Source: Loxodes magnus (lineage: Eukaryota > Ciliophora > Karyorelictea > Loxodida > Loxodidae). From it: a stretch of DNA of 64,000 bases. Made by a program: the position numbers and the translations under genes. Positions 49,071-62,616 of this stretch are shown one piece after another. The stretch lies in NCBI GenBank assembly GCA_946699065.1, contig CAMPDV010000013.1:310001-374000 (forward strand). The letters run 5' to 3'. The notes beneath the pieces are model-generated. The model had not been told where the DNA came from. It saw only the letters and a program-made list of their open reading frames with translations, and made no database searches. Position 1 is the first letter of the stretch, and every line of letters starts with the position of its first letter.

Positions 49071-52000
49071 TGGACGAAATATAGAATTCACTAGTTTTTA
49101 ATAGTGACTCTTCTTTAATTAATTTCAAAGAAGCTGCAAATTCATAGGAAAAGCATAGGCAGGTGCATTAAAATCTCCAAACGAAAGATTTGGAGTAACT
49201 ACAAATTAAATAAGTAAACCTAATAATGAATTTATTAAGACAACTACTTAAAAATTGTAGTCAAAAACCGGAAAACAAATTCATACGCGTCCCATTAAAA
49301 CTACTTAGGAACTCTCTTCAACGTGGATATTAATTGTAGCGTATTATGAAAGTGAAATCAACCTATAAATAGATGAACAGATTAACCGCCTAAAATAATA
49401 CCGCGAAAGATACGAAACGATTACCTAAGAAATCTTTCCAAAAATAAGATATTATCTTAGATAGTTAGAATTCAAAAGATATACCTTCAAATCCTAATTA
49501 AAATTCAAATAAAGATATCCTTTTATGGTAGTCAAAAATAACATAAACTTAAGATTCATTTTTGAATAATACTAATTAACAATTCTATTAAATTTCAAAT
49601 AACGAAATTAATCAGAAATAAAATAATACTACTAATCCTGATAATTCAAATAATCATTATTTACCTGATCTTCAGAGCAAACAAGCTTAAAATTAAACTG
49701 CTGATTTAAGAAATGTAATATAAAATCAAATAATTAATTAGTCTAATGAGAATTTATTTACCTTAGAAATAAAAGAACTTAAACATAATATATAAAGACT
49801 TATAGATAAGAACCAATAATTAAATGAAATGTTAATTAATATAAAAGCAAAATATGAACGAGATATTGAAACATTGATAAGTAACTAAGAAATATCCAAA
49901 ATATATTATAAAACTTATATAAATAAAATTTATTAGAAATATAAGCAATTATAGAACAATTTTTAGTCAATCAAATCTGATATATAGCAATATCACAAAA
50001 AAATGCTATCAAAATAACTAGTTCATAAAATTACTTAAACAAACTTCTCCACTTATTACAGTAACTAAATAGTTTAAACAGATGAAATAATTAGTATATT
50101 TCAAGAAATTTAGATATAATAGAAAAACTATGAGAATTAAGTCAATTCAAAATATGAAATATAATCTAATTAAGAGATTCAAATTGAAGCCAATGCTAAT
50201 TAAAGCTTTACTTAAGCTTAAATGATAGGAGCAAATAATTCACTATGCCAAAACTTTAATAAAATTAAAAATTTTACTTAAATTGAAATAGATAACTTTC
50301 TAAATAAAACTTAGCAAGGATATCAATAGACTATATTAGAATAGAACTAATATTTACTTCAACAAATTACCTAATAAAAAATAATAAACGAAATTTAACT
50401 CCAAGAGTTATATTCTTAATATTAAAAATTATAAAACTAAAATAAGTAATTTATAGATTAAGAATAGAAAGCTTAAATGGAAATTTTAACTTTTAAAATC
50501 GAATTAGATAAGTAAAGATAATAAAAATATGAAATAAATATAGCTTTTCAAAATTAAATTCTATTAAAAAATAAGGAAATTCAAATGTATAAAGAATTAT
50601 TTTAGAATTAAATCTAACATACAAAAGAATTCAGTAATTAATAGTAATTTTAGAAGAAGTAATTTGTAGATGCATAAACTTAGACATTATATGGAAATAT
50701 TTAAACAAAGGATAGTATTATCTAAACAGATAATATAAATAAATAATAAACAGCTTTTTTGTGTCAAAAATTTACTCAAACAAATATAATCAAGCAAGAC
50801 AAGTTAATGTAAACTTAAAATAATTAATAGGAAGCATAAACTAATACTATTATAACATAACATAATAACTAATACTGTCAAATAAAATTGCCAGATGAAG
50901 ATTTTGTTTTACTATAGCATTAATATCACTAACTCAACTTAAAATTCATTTAAAGTACCCAAAATATGTAGACACTTGAGATAAAAATAGAATAGTTTTA
51001 AAAACTTAATTAAAATTTGAAAAAAGATATATTTAATTATTCTACTAAAAGATGAAAAAAAGATTAATAAAACTAAACAGATTCGATCGATGCTATTTAT
51101 CAGAATTAAGCCTTATCTTCCAATATTAATCTTAATATTCTTAAAAGGAAACATGAAGAAGAAGATAAAACAATTCCGCCAGCAAAACGTATGAGTAAAC
51201 ATAATAATAAAAAAGAGTGCGATTAAATAATATGTTATTTCAATCTGACTAGTCTATAACTTTAAAAGTTTATTAAATCCGAAACTTGAAGACGTTCATA
51301 GTACGAAATGCACAATATATAAGGTAGATATGTCACAGTTACTTAAGATTTAGAATAAGGTACATGTGATAGTGTGAAAAGTAAAATTGATATAGATAGA
51401 AAGCTACTTAAAAAATATACGACGTAAGTAATATATATTTTGATACAATATTTTCATTAACATCCTGAGTATGGAAAAAGATTAGTACATATTTAGATTA
51501 ACCAATAAGGATAGAAAAGCATTTGCATTTACGAAAGTGGTCTATCTGCAGGCTCGGAAAAAATTAGAAAGGACTAATAAATTTAAAAAATAAAGATGGG
51601 ACATATAAATATTAATGGAATAGCGAGCAAGTGCTTGAATATTGAAGAATTTATCAGAGATAACAGTATAGATATTTTATCAATAAACGAAACCTGATAA
51701 AAAGATGACTTTCCTCCAATATTGATAAATGGATTTAAAACATATTTTAAGAACTCAGGAAAAGGAGGAGGTGTATGCTTAATTGTAGGAGAAGAATTTA
51801 ATAGTACAGAAATACATATATAAGTTGAAAAAGAAATAAATAGATTCATAACAATTAAACTGGATAATACTTTAATCACGTCTTGTTACATGCCTGATAA
51901 TGGAAAAAGTTAAGATGTTAAAGATTTAGCTTATGAACAACTAAATACATTGCTGAATTTATATAATGATAATCCACATATACTAATGGGAGATTTCAAT

Positions 52001-54998
52001 GCTCTTTTATAAGGCTTCGGTGATAATCCTGAAAATGCTTATGATAATAACATTAGACTATAAGAATTCTTACTATAAAACGATCTTGAGATAGTGAATG
52101 ATAGCAACATTAATACATGTATTCACAAAGGAACAGGAAAAACGTATTGTAATGATTATATCATTATAAGCAACCATTTGAACGTTAAGTAGTTTGCAAA
52201 TTTCACTGCTCATAATAATAGTTTATTTTCTGATCATATTCCAATCACTGTCGACTTTATCAATAATTCTATAGTATATTGGGAAAAGATAACTCAGAGA
52301 AAATATAAAATAAATAGGTTATAAGATGCAATAGATAGATAAAAATATTAAGAATCTTTCCTACAAACTTATCTAGAATTCTTTTAAATAGATTAAGATA
52401 ATCTTGAAGATTAATATGAATGCATCAAAAGTAATATTTAAGACAATGCTGATCAAACATTAGGTTCGTTTATTCCAGATTCAAATTATAACAAACTTCC
52501 TCGAGCTCTCACAAAGAAATATATAGAGGCAAAAAGAACTAACTCAGAATATAAGGAAGCTCACGTAAGATTTGGAAGAATAAACTAGCAAGTAACTAAT
52601 CTTCATGAGGAAGCAAAACGACTTTGGAAAGACTTCAAGTATAATCTATGAAAATTTAAAAAAAACAAAGCAAAAAAGAAATTTCTACTTCTTAATGGAG
52701 ATTCTAGGGAAATTTTTTCACAGGCTAAGAAAATTCTAAATCCTTTGAAGAGAAATACTATGAACTTTAATTAAGAAATCAAAAATAAATTCATTGAATC
52801 ATGGGAAAATTGTGTTTTTAACAAGCATTATAATCTAACTCAAGAATAGATAAATCTTAGTAATTAAAAAATAGATAAAATATACGATAATATTTAAGAA
52901 ATTAAAGATTATCCACTCTCGTATTTGTAAGGATTTGATCTTTTTACCATAAAAGAAATATAAGAAATTATAAAAGAAATTCCGAATGGAAAAGCAGCTG
53001 GTCCAGATGGAATAAAAGGCGAACTTCTGAAATATGGTGGATAATATTTATTAATAATTCTTCATTCTTTTCTGAATAATATGCTAAGACTTGGAAGAAT
53101 CCCTTAGGAATTAAATATATCGGTGATAATTCCAATATTTAAAAAAGGAAATAAAGATGATTGGAAAAACTGACGACCTATTTCTCTTATTAATACTATT
53201 CTAAAACTATATGATAAAGCTTTAACAAAAAGACTATACAATCTGATTTATTAGAGAAATTTGATTCACCCTTCATAAATGGGATTTATGAAAAACAGAT
53301 AAACAACTTAATAAATTTGAATAATATAACAAATAATTGATAACTATCGGAAATGTGCTAAAGGTAAGACTAAATTGATAGCAACACTGATAGACGTTGA
53401 AAAAATGTTTGACTCAATAGAAAGAAGACTCTTGTTTGATTAACTTAAGAGAGTTAAACTACCACTTGGAATAATAATAGCTTTAGAATCGTTTTATAAA
53501 AACCTAAATTCTTCATTTATCATAGATGGTAAGAGCACCAGAACTTTATAGTTCAACAATGGAGTTATGTAAGGAAGTTCTCATGGACCAGTTTTAGCAT
53601 TATTGTATTATGACATAGTAATTAGATATCTGGAAAGTAAAAGTACCTAATTGGGATTTAAATGCCAGGATTCAAGTATTAGCTTCGCTTGTAGAGGATG
53701 GGCAGATGATCTTATTCTTCTTTCCAAATCTGCAAAGTAGATGTAGAATTTAATAAATGAAGCAAATAAAGTTTTTGCATGAACACATTTAAAGATTAAT
53801 GTTACCAAATCCGAATGCATCTAATTTCTAAAGAAGAATCAGAAATAATAAATTTTAAATTTATAATTAGGAAATTAGCCAATTGCTTAAAAAGAACAAG
53901 TAACATATTTAGGAGTTATTCTACATTAGAAGAAGAACTTAAATCCCCATTGCAAAGAAACTGCATTCAAGTATATAGCTGCAATGAAGAAAGCTGTTTT
54001 TTAACTGATGAGATATAAGAATGTAACTCCTTGACATTTTAAAACTTTATGTAGACTTTTTACATTACCTAAAGCAGAATATGGAGGAGACTTAGTACCA
54101 TGAAGTATTCAAAAAGGAGTAACTGGAGTTCTGAACAGAATAGAATCAAGCATGAGATTAATTTCAAGAAAAGCTTTTTAAGTAGCAACTTCAACATTTA
54201 ATGAATCATGTTATATAGACCTGAATTGATTACCCTTTAAGCACATTATGGCTATAAAATTCTTCAGATTCTACCATAAAATTAAATAAGAAAGTACTGA
54301 TTTTCCAAGATCAACAATAGGCTCTCTTTTCATTAATATATGGAAAAAAGGATTTCAATACTACGATTAAGTGTAGCAATTATCAGACCTTTATAATATC
54401 GATCTGCAGAATTAATAGAATAATACCAATCTTAAAACTTTTACTAAGCATGTAAGAGAAAAAATACAACAATATTTCTACAAAGTAGCTACTAAAAAAT
54501 TTATGAGGATGAAAACAGCTAGAGTATATACTGAATAATTTGGTAATCTTTAACAATTTCCACAAATTACTTATACTAAATTAAACAAATAGTATAGACG
54601 AGAAATTATCAGTATATATAAACTTAGAACCTAAACTTATAATTTCCGTAAGGATCTTTAAGATCGTCATTACCCCATTGATAATCCCTATTGTATGTGT
54701 GGAGAGTATGAAACTTTCGAGCATATCTTTAAATGTGTGTACTATTCTAATATAATGAATTGATTATCGGAAAATATCGGAAAATATCGGAAATTATGAC
54801 TTAAGGCGCCTTATACTATACGATCAAGAATATCTAAACTCATTTTCAAGGTCTAAATTGGAGTATTTAGACTTATAGATCAAAATATTTCATAAGAAGC
54901 TAATGACAAGGAGACTTGAGATTCTAGAAATGGAGAAAGCAAAAAAGGAAGAAGCTAAAGATGAATAGAAAGAAGAACTAATTAAAGAAAAATGATGA
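49070..54998 (+). CDS. Nearly complete LINE polyprotein: Gln-rich ORF1 region, APE endonuclease, reverse transcriptase
   Basis: One frame from ATG 49070 carries about 1,970 residues. Residues 1-842 are Gln/Asn-rich, coiled-coil-like and start MDEIQNSLVFNSDSSLINFK. An APE-type endonuclease follows from MGHININGIASK (51596), with LSINETW, MGDFNA near 973 and SDH near 1053. The reverse transcriptase has GPDGIK near 1310, NWRPISL, FDSI near 1446, MQGSSHGP and WADDLILLS near 1545. The C-terminus has CMCG...H...C near 1875. TGA encodes Trp in NETW and NWRPISL. A tandem 10-bp repeat at about 54764-54785 shifts the frame after the zinc region; in the new frame the tail ends at a double TGA (54993-54998). 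The endonuclease-RT part could also start separately at 51596, in the same frame. No RNase H was seen. Confidence 0.8.
54764..54793 (+). repeat. 10-bp tandem duplication breaking the LINE frame
   Basis: The unit TATCGGAAAA is present twice and followed by a third, altered copy TATCGGAAAT. The other LINE copies have no such duplication at this place. It shifts the frame by one. Confidence 0.65.
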
Positions 54999-55039
54999 GA
55001 TGTAAACAAGATTAAAAAACTATTTAAAAACATTTACTA

Positions 55040-55081
55040 ACGTCTATAATTGAAAGAAGCAATTCTTGCAATTAAAGACGT
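55040..55081 (+). other. LINE 3' hairpin, main copy
   Basis: A 42-nt stem-loop: two 19-nt arms with ACGTCT and AGACGT at the base, 17 of 19 positions paired, loop GCAA. It is found at the 3' ends at 37503-37544, 41378-41417 and 55549-55588 as well. In non-LTR elements such structures can be recognised by the reverse transcriptase; that use here is inferred. Confidence 0.55.
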
Positions 55082-55099
55082 CAAAAAACTCTTTTAGTT

Positions 55100-55600
55100 T
55101 AAATTTAAACAAATAATTTAGACAAGAAATTATCAGTATATATAAACTTAGAACCCAATCTTATAATTTTCGAAAAGATCTTTAAGCTTGTCATTATCCT
55201 ATTGATAATCCCTACTGTATGTGTGGAGAGTATGGTACATTTTAGCACATTTTTAAATGTATATACTATTCTAATATAAGAGATTGACTATCGTAAAAGA
55301 TTGGGAATTATGACTTAAGCCGCTTTATAATATATGATTAAGGACTTATAAACTTCTTTCCAAAGTCTTATTTGGGATATTTAGATTTATAAATAAAAAT
55401 ATTTTACAAGAAACTTATATCAAGAAGATTAGAATTATTAGAAATGAAAAAATAAAAAAGGAAGAAATAAAAGATGAGACTATAACAAGAGTAATTAAAA
55501 ATTGATGAGATCAAGATTATAATTAAAAAGGATTAAAAACATTTACTAATGTCTAATTGAAGGAAGCAATTCTTGCAATTATAGATGTAAAAAAATCTTT
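55100..55600 (+). mobile_element. Second LINE 3' end in tandem
   Basis: After the end of the main LINE the sequence starts again at the C-terminal region (RQEIISIYKLRTQSYNFRKD), passes the CMCG...H...C zinc region near 55210 and ends at its own hairpin (55549-55588). It is a fragment of about 500 bp and more like the copies at 33890 and 39114 than like the main LINE. Confidence 0.7.
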
Positions 55601-56289
55601 AAATTTAAATTTAAAACTTAAATAAATAGTTTCATACAATAACTCTTTTATTAAAATGAAATATTATTACTAAATAGCTTTAATTTATACCATTTATTTT
55701 TATAAAAATTATTAAAATTTAGGTTCTAAAAACTAATTAAATTGCTAATGAAGCCATTTAAATAACTCTTTATTTAACTATAATTAATAAAACATAGATA
55801 ATATAAATGAAGAAATATCTAAAAGGAATTTAAGTGCTAAGTAATCTAAAGAAACTTTAGCTTTATTACTTTAATAATATAAAATTCTAAATGATAGCAA
55901 AATATAGCTAAAATAATCCTTTATAATAGTAAGATATTATTATTAAAAATACTATATCAAAAATCTAAAATAATTCAATAATTATATGCTTAGCTAGAAT
56001 TAATTATCTTTGTATCAATTAAAAACTAATAAAGAGGATGCTTTTCATAATTTTGATATGAGTTTAAAATAATTGGTTAAGAATAAGCATTTGATTACTA
56101 GATTATAAAAATATAAAAGTTCACATTTAATAATTAATGTCTACAATAATTAAAACAATAATTTAGTAAATTAAAAAGTAAATATAGTTAAACATATCTT
56201 TAGAGATAACTGTATAAAATTAAATTAATAAAGAATTATCAATAATTAAAAATTTAATGAATGTTAATTTTTAGTTCTAAGTAATATAA
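55601..56289. repeat. LINE 3' flank, copy 3
   Basis: Same as 37561-38255. No gene is seen. Confidence 0.6.
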
Positions 56290-59200
56290 GTAATTATAAT
56301 AATAATCTTAACTAACTTTTATTATATTTTAAAATTAAGTATAAATTATTAATTTATATAAATTTAATTAAACTTATTATAATTATGTAAAATTAATTAT
56401 TTTATAATTGTCAGTTATAGAAATTTAAATATAAGCCATTATTATTAATTTGCTAATAAAAGAAAATTATATTTACATAAAATATTTAACTATAATTAAA
56501 TTACTTTATTTCTTTAAAAACATATTTTAACTAAAACTATCCTTTAATATTATAAATGCTAAAAAATTTTATTTATCCTATCATTTTTATTATTTATATA
56601 TATATTAACAATTATATTAGAAAATTTTAATATTTTAGCTTAAAAATAATTAAAATAAATGATAATAATTAAAATAATTTATTTTAATTTAAAAAAATTA
56701 ATAATTTAAAAATCTTATTTACTATTTAAAAATTTAAATAATAAGTCATAATAATAAACTATAAGAATTTAAATATTTTAAATATTGAGACATAATTGTA
56801 AAATTATTGGCATTTAAACATGCAAATTACGCTAAATTTAAAAGTTTATATATTTCATTCATGGTTCTTTTTTACTCTATCTTGATAAAGAATTTTTTAG
56901 CTTATTAAATCTGTTTATGGGTTTTTAATATAACCTATTTTCTATTCACTCTAGTTCTTAAAATCTCTAATGGTCTTCTAAATATTATTGATGGAATATT
57001 TTTATGTACTTATCTAATTTAATTATCTTATCTTTTGTAAACTATTGATTAATATAGTTTAGTCATATAAAACAAGTTTTTATACTATTTTCCATTAATT
57101 GTTTTAAGTTTATTAAAATTTTTAAAATATCTGTAAAAAGATTACGCTTGAAAATGTACTCAAATGTATCAAATTCCTATCTACTTAAGCAAAGTTTATT
57201 AAATTGAATTTGATATATCAATGATTCAGTTCATATTTAAAATTATAAGTATAAGTAATTAGTTTTTAGATGGAAATAGTTTCTTAAAGGATGTCTCTTG
57301 TATTTAGCATATATTATTAAAGAGAAAACGTTTTATTTTCTTTTATTAATTTAGCAAATAATTTTACTGTTGACATGACTGCATTCTTTAAAGGCATTCT
57401 TAGAATAAATATTTTAATTTAAATATTGTTATGCTTATTAAACTTTTTGAAATCATCAATTATAATATCTATTTGCACATATTCATAAGTAAGCAAGGTT
57501 TTGATTATCTTGACAACTCTTAATTTTTAATAAATATTTATCTTACTTCAGATTTATTTCTTTGCTCTGATTTAGAGAATAAAGAGTAAATGGTGCAACT
57601 TTTATCTTCTTACTAATAGAATTATTTTTGTTAAATTGGAGCTAGCATTGCTGATATTATAATGAAAGGTAAAATTAAACTAATATTCTAACACTAGTGC
57701 AATATTTTATAATATAAATCTTTCTCTTACACATGTTTTTCTTTTTGTTAAAATTTAATTTTAGGAAATAATAGTATGTTACATTATAGTAAAGCAAATA
57801 ATTAAAGTAACGGGTTATTAAGGAGGAACTTTGAAGCAAACATTTTAAATTTCTAAATTTTAATTTTAGAAGTACCCTTAAACTATTGGTTCTTTTTCTT
57901 ATTTAAGAAATAGAAATAATTTTAGTAGAGGTTTGATATTAATAGGAATAAAGTAAATGGTATTTAGTTTTTTTTAGTTGTTAATAATCTAATAACTAGG
58001 TATGGGTTTGGATTTAGTAGAAGTAAAATAGGTTATAGTTTTTGTTATAATAGTAGAATGTAATATTTGTATGTTAAATAATAAATAGATATTATATAAG
58101 TTATTAAAGAATTAAGGAATAAGAAGTAATTTGAAATTAGTTATTTAGGTTTGTTAGTAAAAATATGTAAATAGTATATTTGATAGTAGTAATAGTAGTT
58201 TTGATAGTTACTGTTGATATAGTTAAATGTTATTTAAATAATGTTAAATGACTATGAATTGATAAATAAATAATTAGTATATTTAATTTAAAAATAATAA
58301 AATTAATTAATTAAATTATTATTTTATCAAAAAAGATTAATTTAAATTAGTCATCAAAAATATAAAAGCATTATAAGGGATTATACTACTAATATTTTAA
58401 AACTATAAACATTATTATTCAAAATCAATATAATCATTAAATCATTAGTCTATTATTCATTAACTACTTTAAGTCAAAATACTAACTAATCATTTTATCC
58501 TTTTTATCATTTATTAAATAATCCTAATTTACTTTAAATATTCAAAAATTATCACTAAATCATATTCAATTTATTAAAAAGCCTAATTTAAAACTTTCAT
58601 AATCAAGGAATCCCTTTTAGAATATTTAACTATATATTAATCAAAGTATTTTAAATCTATTTTATTTATTAAACTTAAATAACTAATTTTATATTATATT
58701 TTTATTACATTTTAGCTAGTTTATACTAAATCAAATAATTATGTAGCATAAGAATTAATTATTTAATAATAATAAAACTTTAGAAATTATTTTTTACTTA
58801 ATAGATTCATTAATATACTATAAATATTATCTCTTTTAATTTCAACTTTTTTCTTTTAGAATTTATTAAGTTTTAGATATCTTTATCGCTCTATTTATTA
58901 AATTAAGATAACCTATTAATTTTAGAATTTAAAGTCACTAGACTTATACATTTGAATTTTTTTAGTGCAAAATTATTTCATATGAGTATCTATAAGGATG
59001 TTTTTTTTAAAAACAGCAAAATTAGTCATTCTAGTAGTTGCTATAAACTTGAAATCATAAGTTTTGCAATTTAAGGCATATACTATTTAAAATGCTCTAA
59101 TATTTTTTAAAATATTTTCAAATTAAATAACATTTATTTAACTAAGATTCTGGTCTAAAAATAAATTTGTAAAAAAATATTTAAATAATCTTAGAATATT

Positions 59201-60713
59201 TCCTGTCAGTTTATATACAGTCATGATATTTTAACTTCTTAAAAAGTAAAAAAGTTTAATTTTTAATATAGTTAAAAATAAGCATATCTTTATGGCCCGT
59301 TTTCTTTTGATATAGAATGTAACTATTACTATGTGTGAATTATTAATAAACTAATTTGTAAAAACTGGTTCAAATAGATACAATTTAGTTTTGAAAAATA
59401 TGGGAATATACTTGAGTAATGAAAATCAGTCGTAAAAGAATCTAAAAGAATATGATAAATATTATAAATGACACAATTCAATCATAAAATTATTACGAAG
59501 AAAAATGTATTGAAGCAATTAAATAATAAATATAAAATTTCACTATTAAAAATATTTAGAATCTAATAATAAAAATTATAAATAAATATGCATAAACAAT
59601 AAAAATAATAAGAAATTAAAATGCTATAAATGTAGTGTTAAAGAATTATATAAATTAAACTATTTGATTTATAATTATTATTAAAATAGCAATATTTATT
59701 TCTATATATAACTTAAAATTATTTAAAACTATGCTTAAAATGTTTAAAATTAAGAAAATTATTTTTTAAGCTATTTAAATATATTAAATAAGTTTAATTA
59801 TATTTTTGAAATAGGATACATAAATTTTATACTTTCTTTTATTCTAATTATATCTTAAAATAATATTATATTTTAATTACATTTTTAATCATTTTACAAA
59901 TTAAATATTTTAAATTTTATATCTAAATTCTTTTTAATTTATAAAGATTTTGCTAAACTAAAGTTATATGAAAAATTAATTAAAACTATTTTATAAATAT
60001 AAAAATATATTATTTTAATATATAATAAGAAATTAAATATTTTTATAATAGATAAAAAGAATCCATTCATATTGTAAAATTATTTATTATATTCTATATT
60101 TACTTTATAATTTCTTGTTTAAATTTATTATCTATAAAATACATTTTTTTACAATGCAAAGGCTTTAAAATTCTAGTCTCGCATTTTTTAATTTTTATAT
60201 ATAGTTGAAATTATGATAACCGCTTGGTATAATATAATTAGAAAGAAATTATCTTCGATAAAAGTATAAATATTACTTATCAACTTGATAGAGTTTTTAA
60301 TTTATTACAAAAGAGATTTTTATAATTAGTTTCGTCGAAACTGCTTAAAAATTAATTTTAATAGAAAGGGATATTTTAAACTAAAAATAAGAAGGGATTT
60401 ATTCTCTATTGATATAATTTATTTTATAAATAAATAATTTATCTTATTTTAATTTCCTATTTTAATCAAAAACAATTAGCATTTTCCTATCGCTTAAACC
60501 TATAATTAGACAACTTTGATTTTAATTATAAATTAGAAACAATTGCATTAATTATTAAATATTAATTATTGTTAATTATTTTTCTATGAAATTAAATTTA
60601 TAAAAATAATAAATATAAGATAAGTAAATAAATTATAAATACTATTATTATAATAATATTATTTTTCACTAATAATTAATAACTATAAATGAGTAAGTTT
60701 TATAAAATTTAAT
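56290..60713. repeat. Large AT-rich unit, copy 4 (truncated)
   Basis: Collinear with copy 3 from its left end to about 46560 of that copy. It ends abruptly at about 60713, exactly where the GC-rich block begins. More diverged than copies 1 and 3 in its last kilobase. No gene is seen. Confidence 0.7.
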
Positions 60714-61015
60714 AACAATAATTGAAAAGATGGTGGGAGCTGAAAATGACCTTCGTGACAACACTTTCTGTTTTTATGGCTAGGAACAAGTTCCTTTCCT
60801 GTCGCTGAGAAAGTCCCTGGTCGGAGTCATTTTCTGAAGGGAACACTGTCTTTGAGATTATCCGCTCTTGGTAGGGGCTTGAAGCCTGGTTGCTCATAGC
60901 GATGGAGCTCCCTAGCAGCTGTGTCTGGAGCACAACATGAGATCTCCGTTATTCCATAAAAAGAGAGCGTCGGGTGGTGCAATCGGAAAGGAGTTTCCGG
61001 TCCAAAAACTTTTTT
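60714..61015 (+). ncRNA. GC-rich block ending in a T-run, copy 2
   Basis: Second copy of the block at 17305-17605, with the same terminal hairpin and T-run. The pairing GTTCCT with GGGAAC is kept. Its left edge coincides with the junction to the large unit, so it also marks the end of the mobile segment holding WD40 gene D. It lies about 515 bp from the stop of gene D, convergent with it. Confidence 0.45.
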
Positions 61016-61529
61016 AGTTGAAATTAATTAATTAAAAATAAATAATAAAAAACAAAATTTAAAAAATTAAAATTTAATTTAAAATAAAATACTTAATTAA
61101 AATTTTTAATTAATAATCAAGGTTATAAACAACTTTGCATGTACAGATAATATTTTAACTACTCCACAAAAAAAATTACAATTTATACTTAACTTTAAAT
61201 ATTTACAAAATCTAAAAATAAATCTATAAAATTTTATAGAATAAAATTAAACTTAAATTTATTTTTGTCTTCATTTGACAAAATTATATTGTTAATATTT
61301 TTAAAAATAAACATTTTAAAAAACATACCTCACTAATTTCAATAATCTATATTACTCAACCTTTTTTTTAAACCAAGAATATTTAAGAATATACAAATTT
61401 TTAATAAATATATAAAGCAAACATTTCATATAACAAAAAACATAGTTATCATTAAACATTCATTTAAATGAATAACCAATATCTTATATATTTAATCGTA
61501 AAATTTAATTAAGTCAAATCATAAGTTAC
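61016..61529. repeat. 3' flank of WD40 gene D
   Basis: AT-rich, like 17606-18134. No gene is seen. Confidence 0.5.
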
Positions 61530-62616
61530 TCAACTCGAAATCCTCCACTTTCTAATTGTCCTGTCAAGTCCTCCCGATACCAACCATCTATTATCAACAC
61601 TCAATGCTATAGAAGATATTCATCCTGTATGCCCTTACAAAGTCTATATACACTCACCCGTATCGAAATTCCATATCTTGATTGTTTTATCGTAAGATCC
61701 AGAAAAGATAACACTTGAATCAACACTTTACTGAATACTATGTACAGAACTTGATTGACCTTGAAGAGAACGAATACACTAACCAGAAGAGAAGTCCCAT
61801 ATCTTAATAGTCATGTCATCCGAACCTGATATGATATATCTATTATCCCTAGACACTTTTACCGATAAAACTGAGTCTGAATGCCCAGTAAGAGTTCGCA
61901 CAAGCTGACCAGTCTAGAAATCCCAAATCTTTATAGTGTTATCTTAAGATCCCGATATAATATATCTAGAGTCATAGGAGAGTACTGCCGATCAAACTCA
62001 ATCAGTATGTCCCGACAAAGTTCTTTGGAGATCACCATTGTGAAAATTTCAGATCTTTATAGTGTTATCAGCAGATGCCGATACAATATAGCTAGAGTCC
62101 GGGGAAATTACTACCGATTTAACATATGAAGTATGCCCCGTTATAGTTCTTTGGAGAGCACCAGTCTATAAGCTTCAGATCTTTATGGTTTTGTCACCAG
62201 ATCCTGATACTATATAGCTAGAGTCTGGAGATATTACTATCGAGTTAATTGTAGAAGTATGCCCTGTTATAGTTCTTAGAAGAGAACCTGTCTGGAAATT
62301 CCAGATCTTTATCGAATATTCAGGATATCCTGAACCTGATACAATTCAACTTAGTTCTCTTGATATGGCTACCGAATAAACAGGTGAAGAGTGACCTGTG
62401 AGGACTTAGTCTAAAAAATATTAAAGAAATACCTTTATTTTGGTCATAACTGATCTTGCTTATTAGTTATTAGTAGCATAAGTTAGGCAGAATTTCATAC
62501 TTAAAATGAAGAAGAGATATTTTCCCTAAAATGTGGCTTCTCGCTCTTAAGAATTTTCTTAAAAAAATACTTTTAGTAAAATGCTTTTCTTTTATCTCCG
62601 TTCCTTTTTTCACCAT
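61530..62616 (-). CDS. WD40 repeat protein D, seven blades, altered splice donor
   Basis: Assuming the same 28-nt intron (62411-62438), the product has 352 residues and ends at TGA 61532-61530 after RKWRISS. The N-terminus starts MVKKGTEIKEKHFTKSIFL. Seven WD40 blades follow with TGA for several Trp residues. The intron's first base is A instead of G on the coding strand (62438), so splicing may fail or use another donor; without removal the N-terminal and WD40 frames do not match. All blades are otherwise intact. One blade is identical over 138 bp to gene B. Confidence 0.75.
62411..62438 (-). other. Intron of WD40 gene D with AT instead of GT donor
   Basis: The segment aligns base for base with the introns of genes A to C except for G to A at its first position. 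The acceptor TTTTTTAG is unchanged. Confidence 0.65.

Noticed and set aside
51583-51879. A 98-residue minus-strand frame
   Set aside because: Antisense of the LINE endonuclease, which has clear catalytic motifs on the plus strand.
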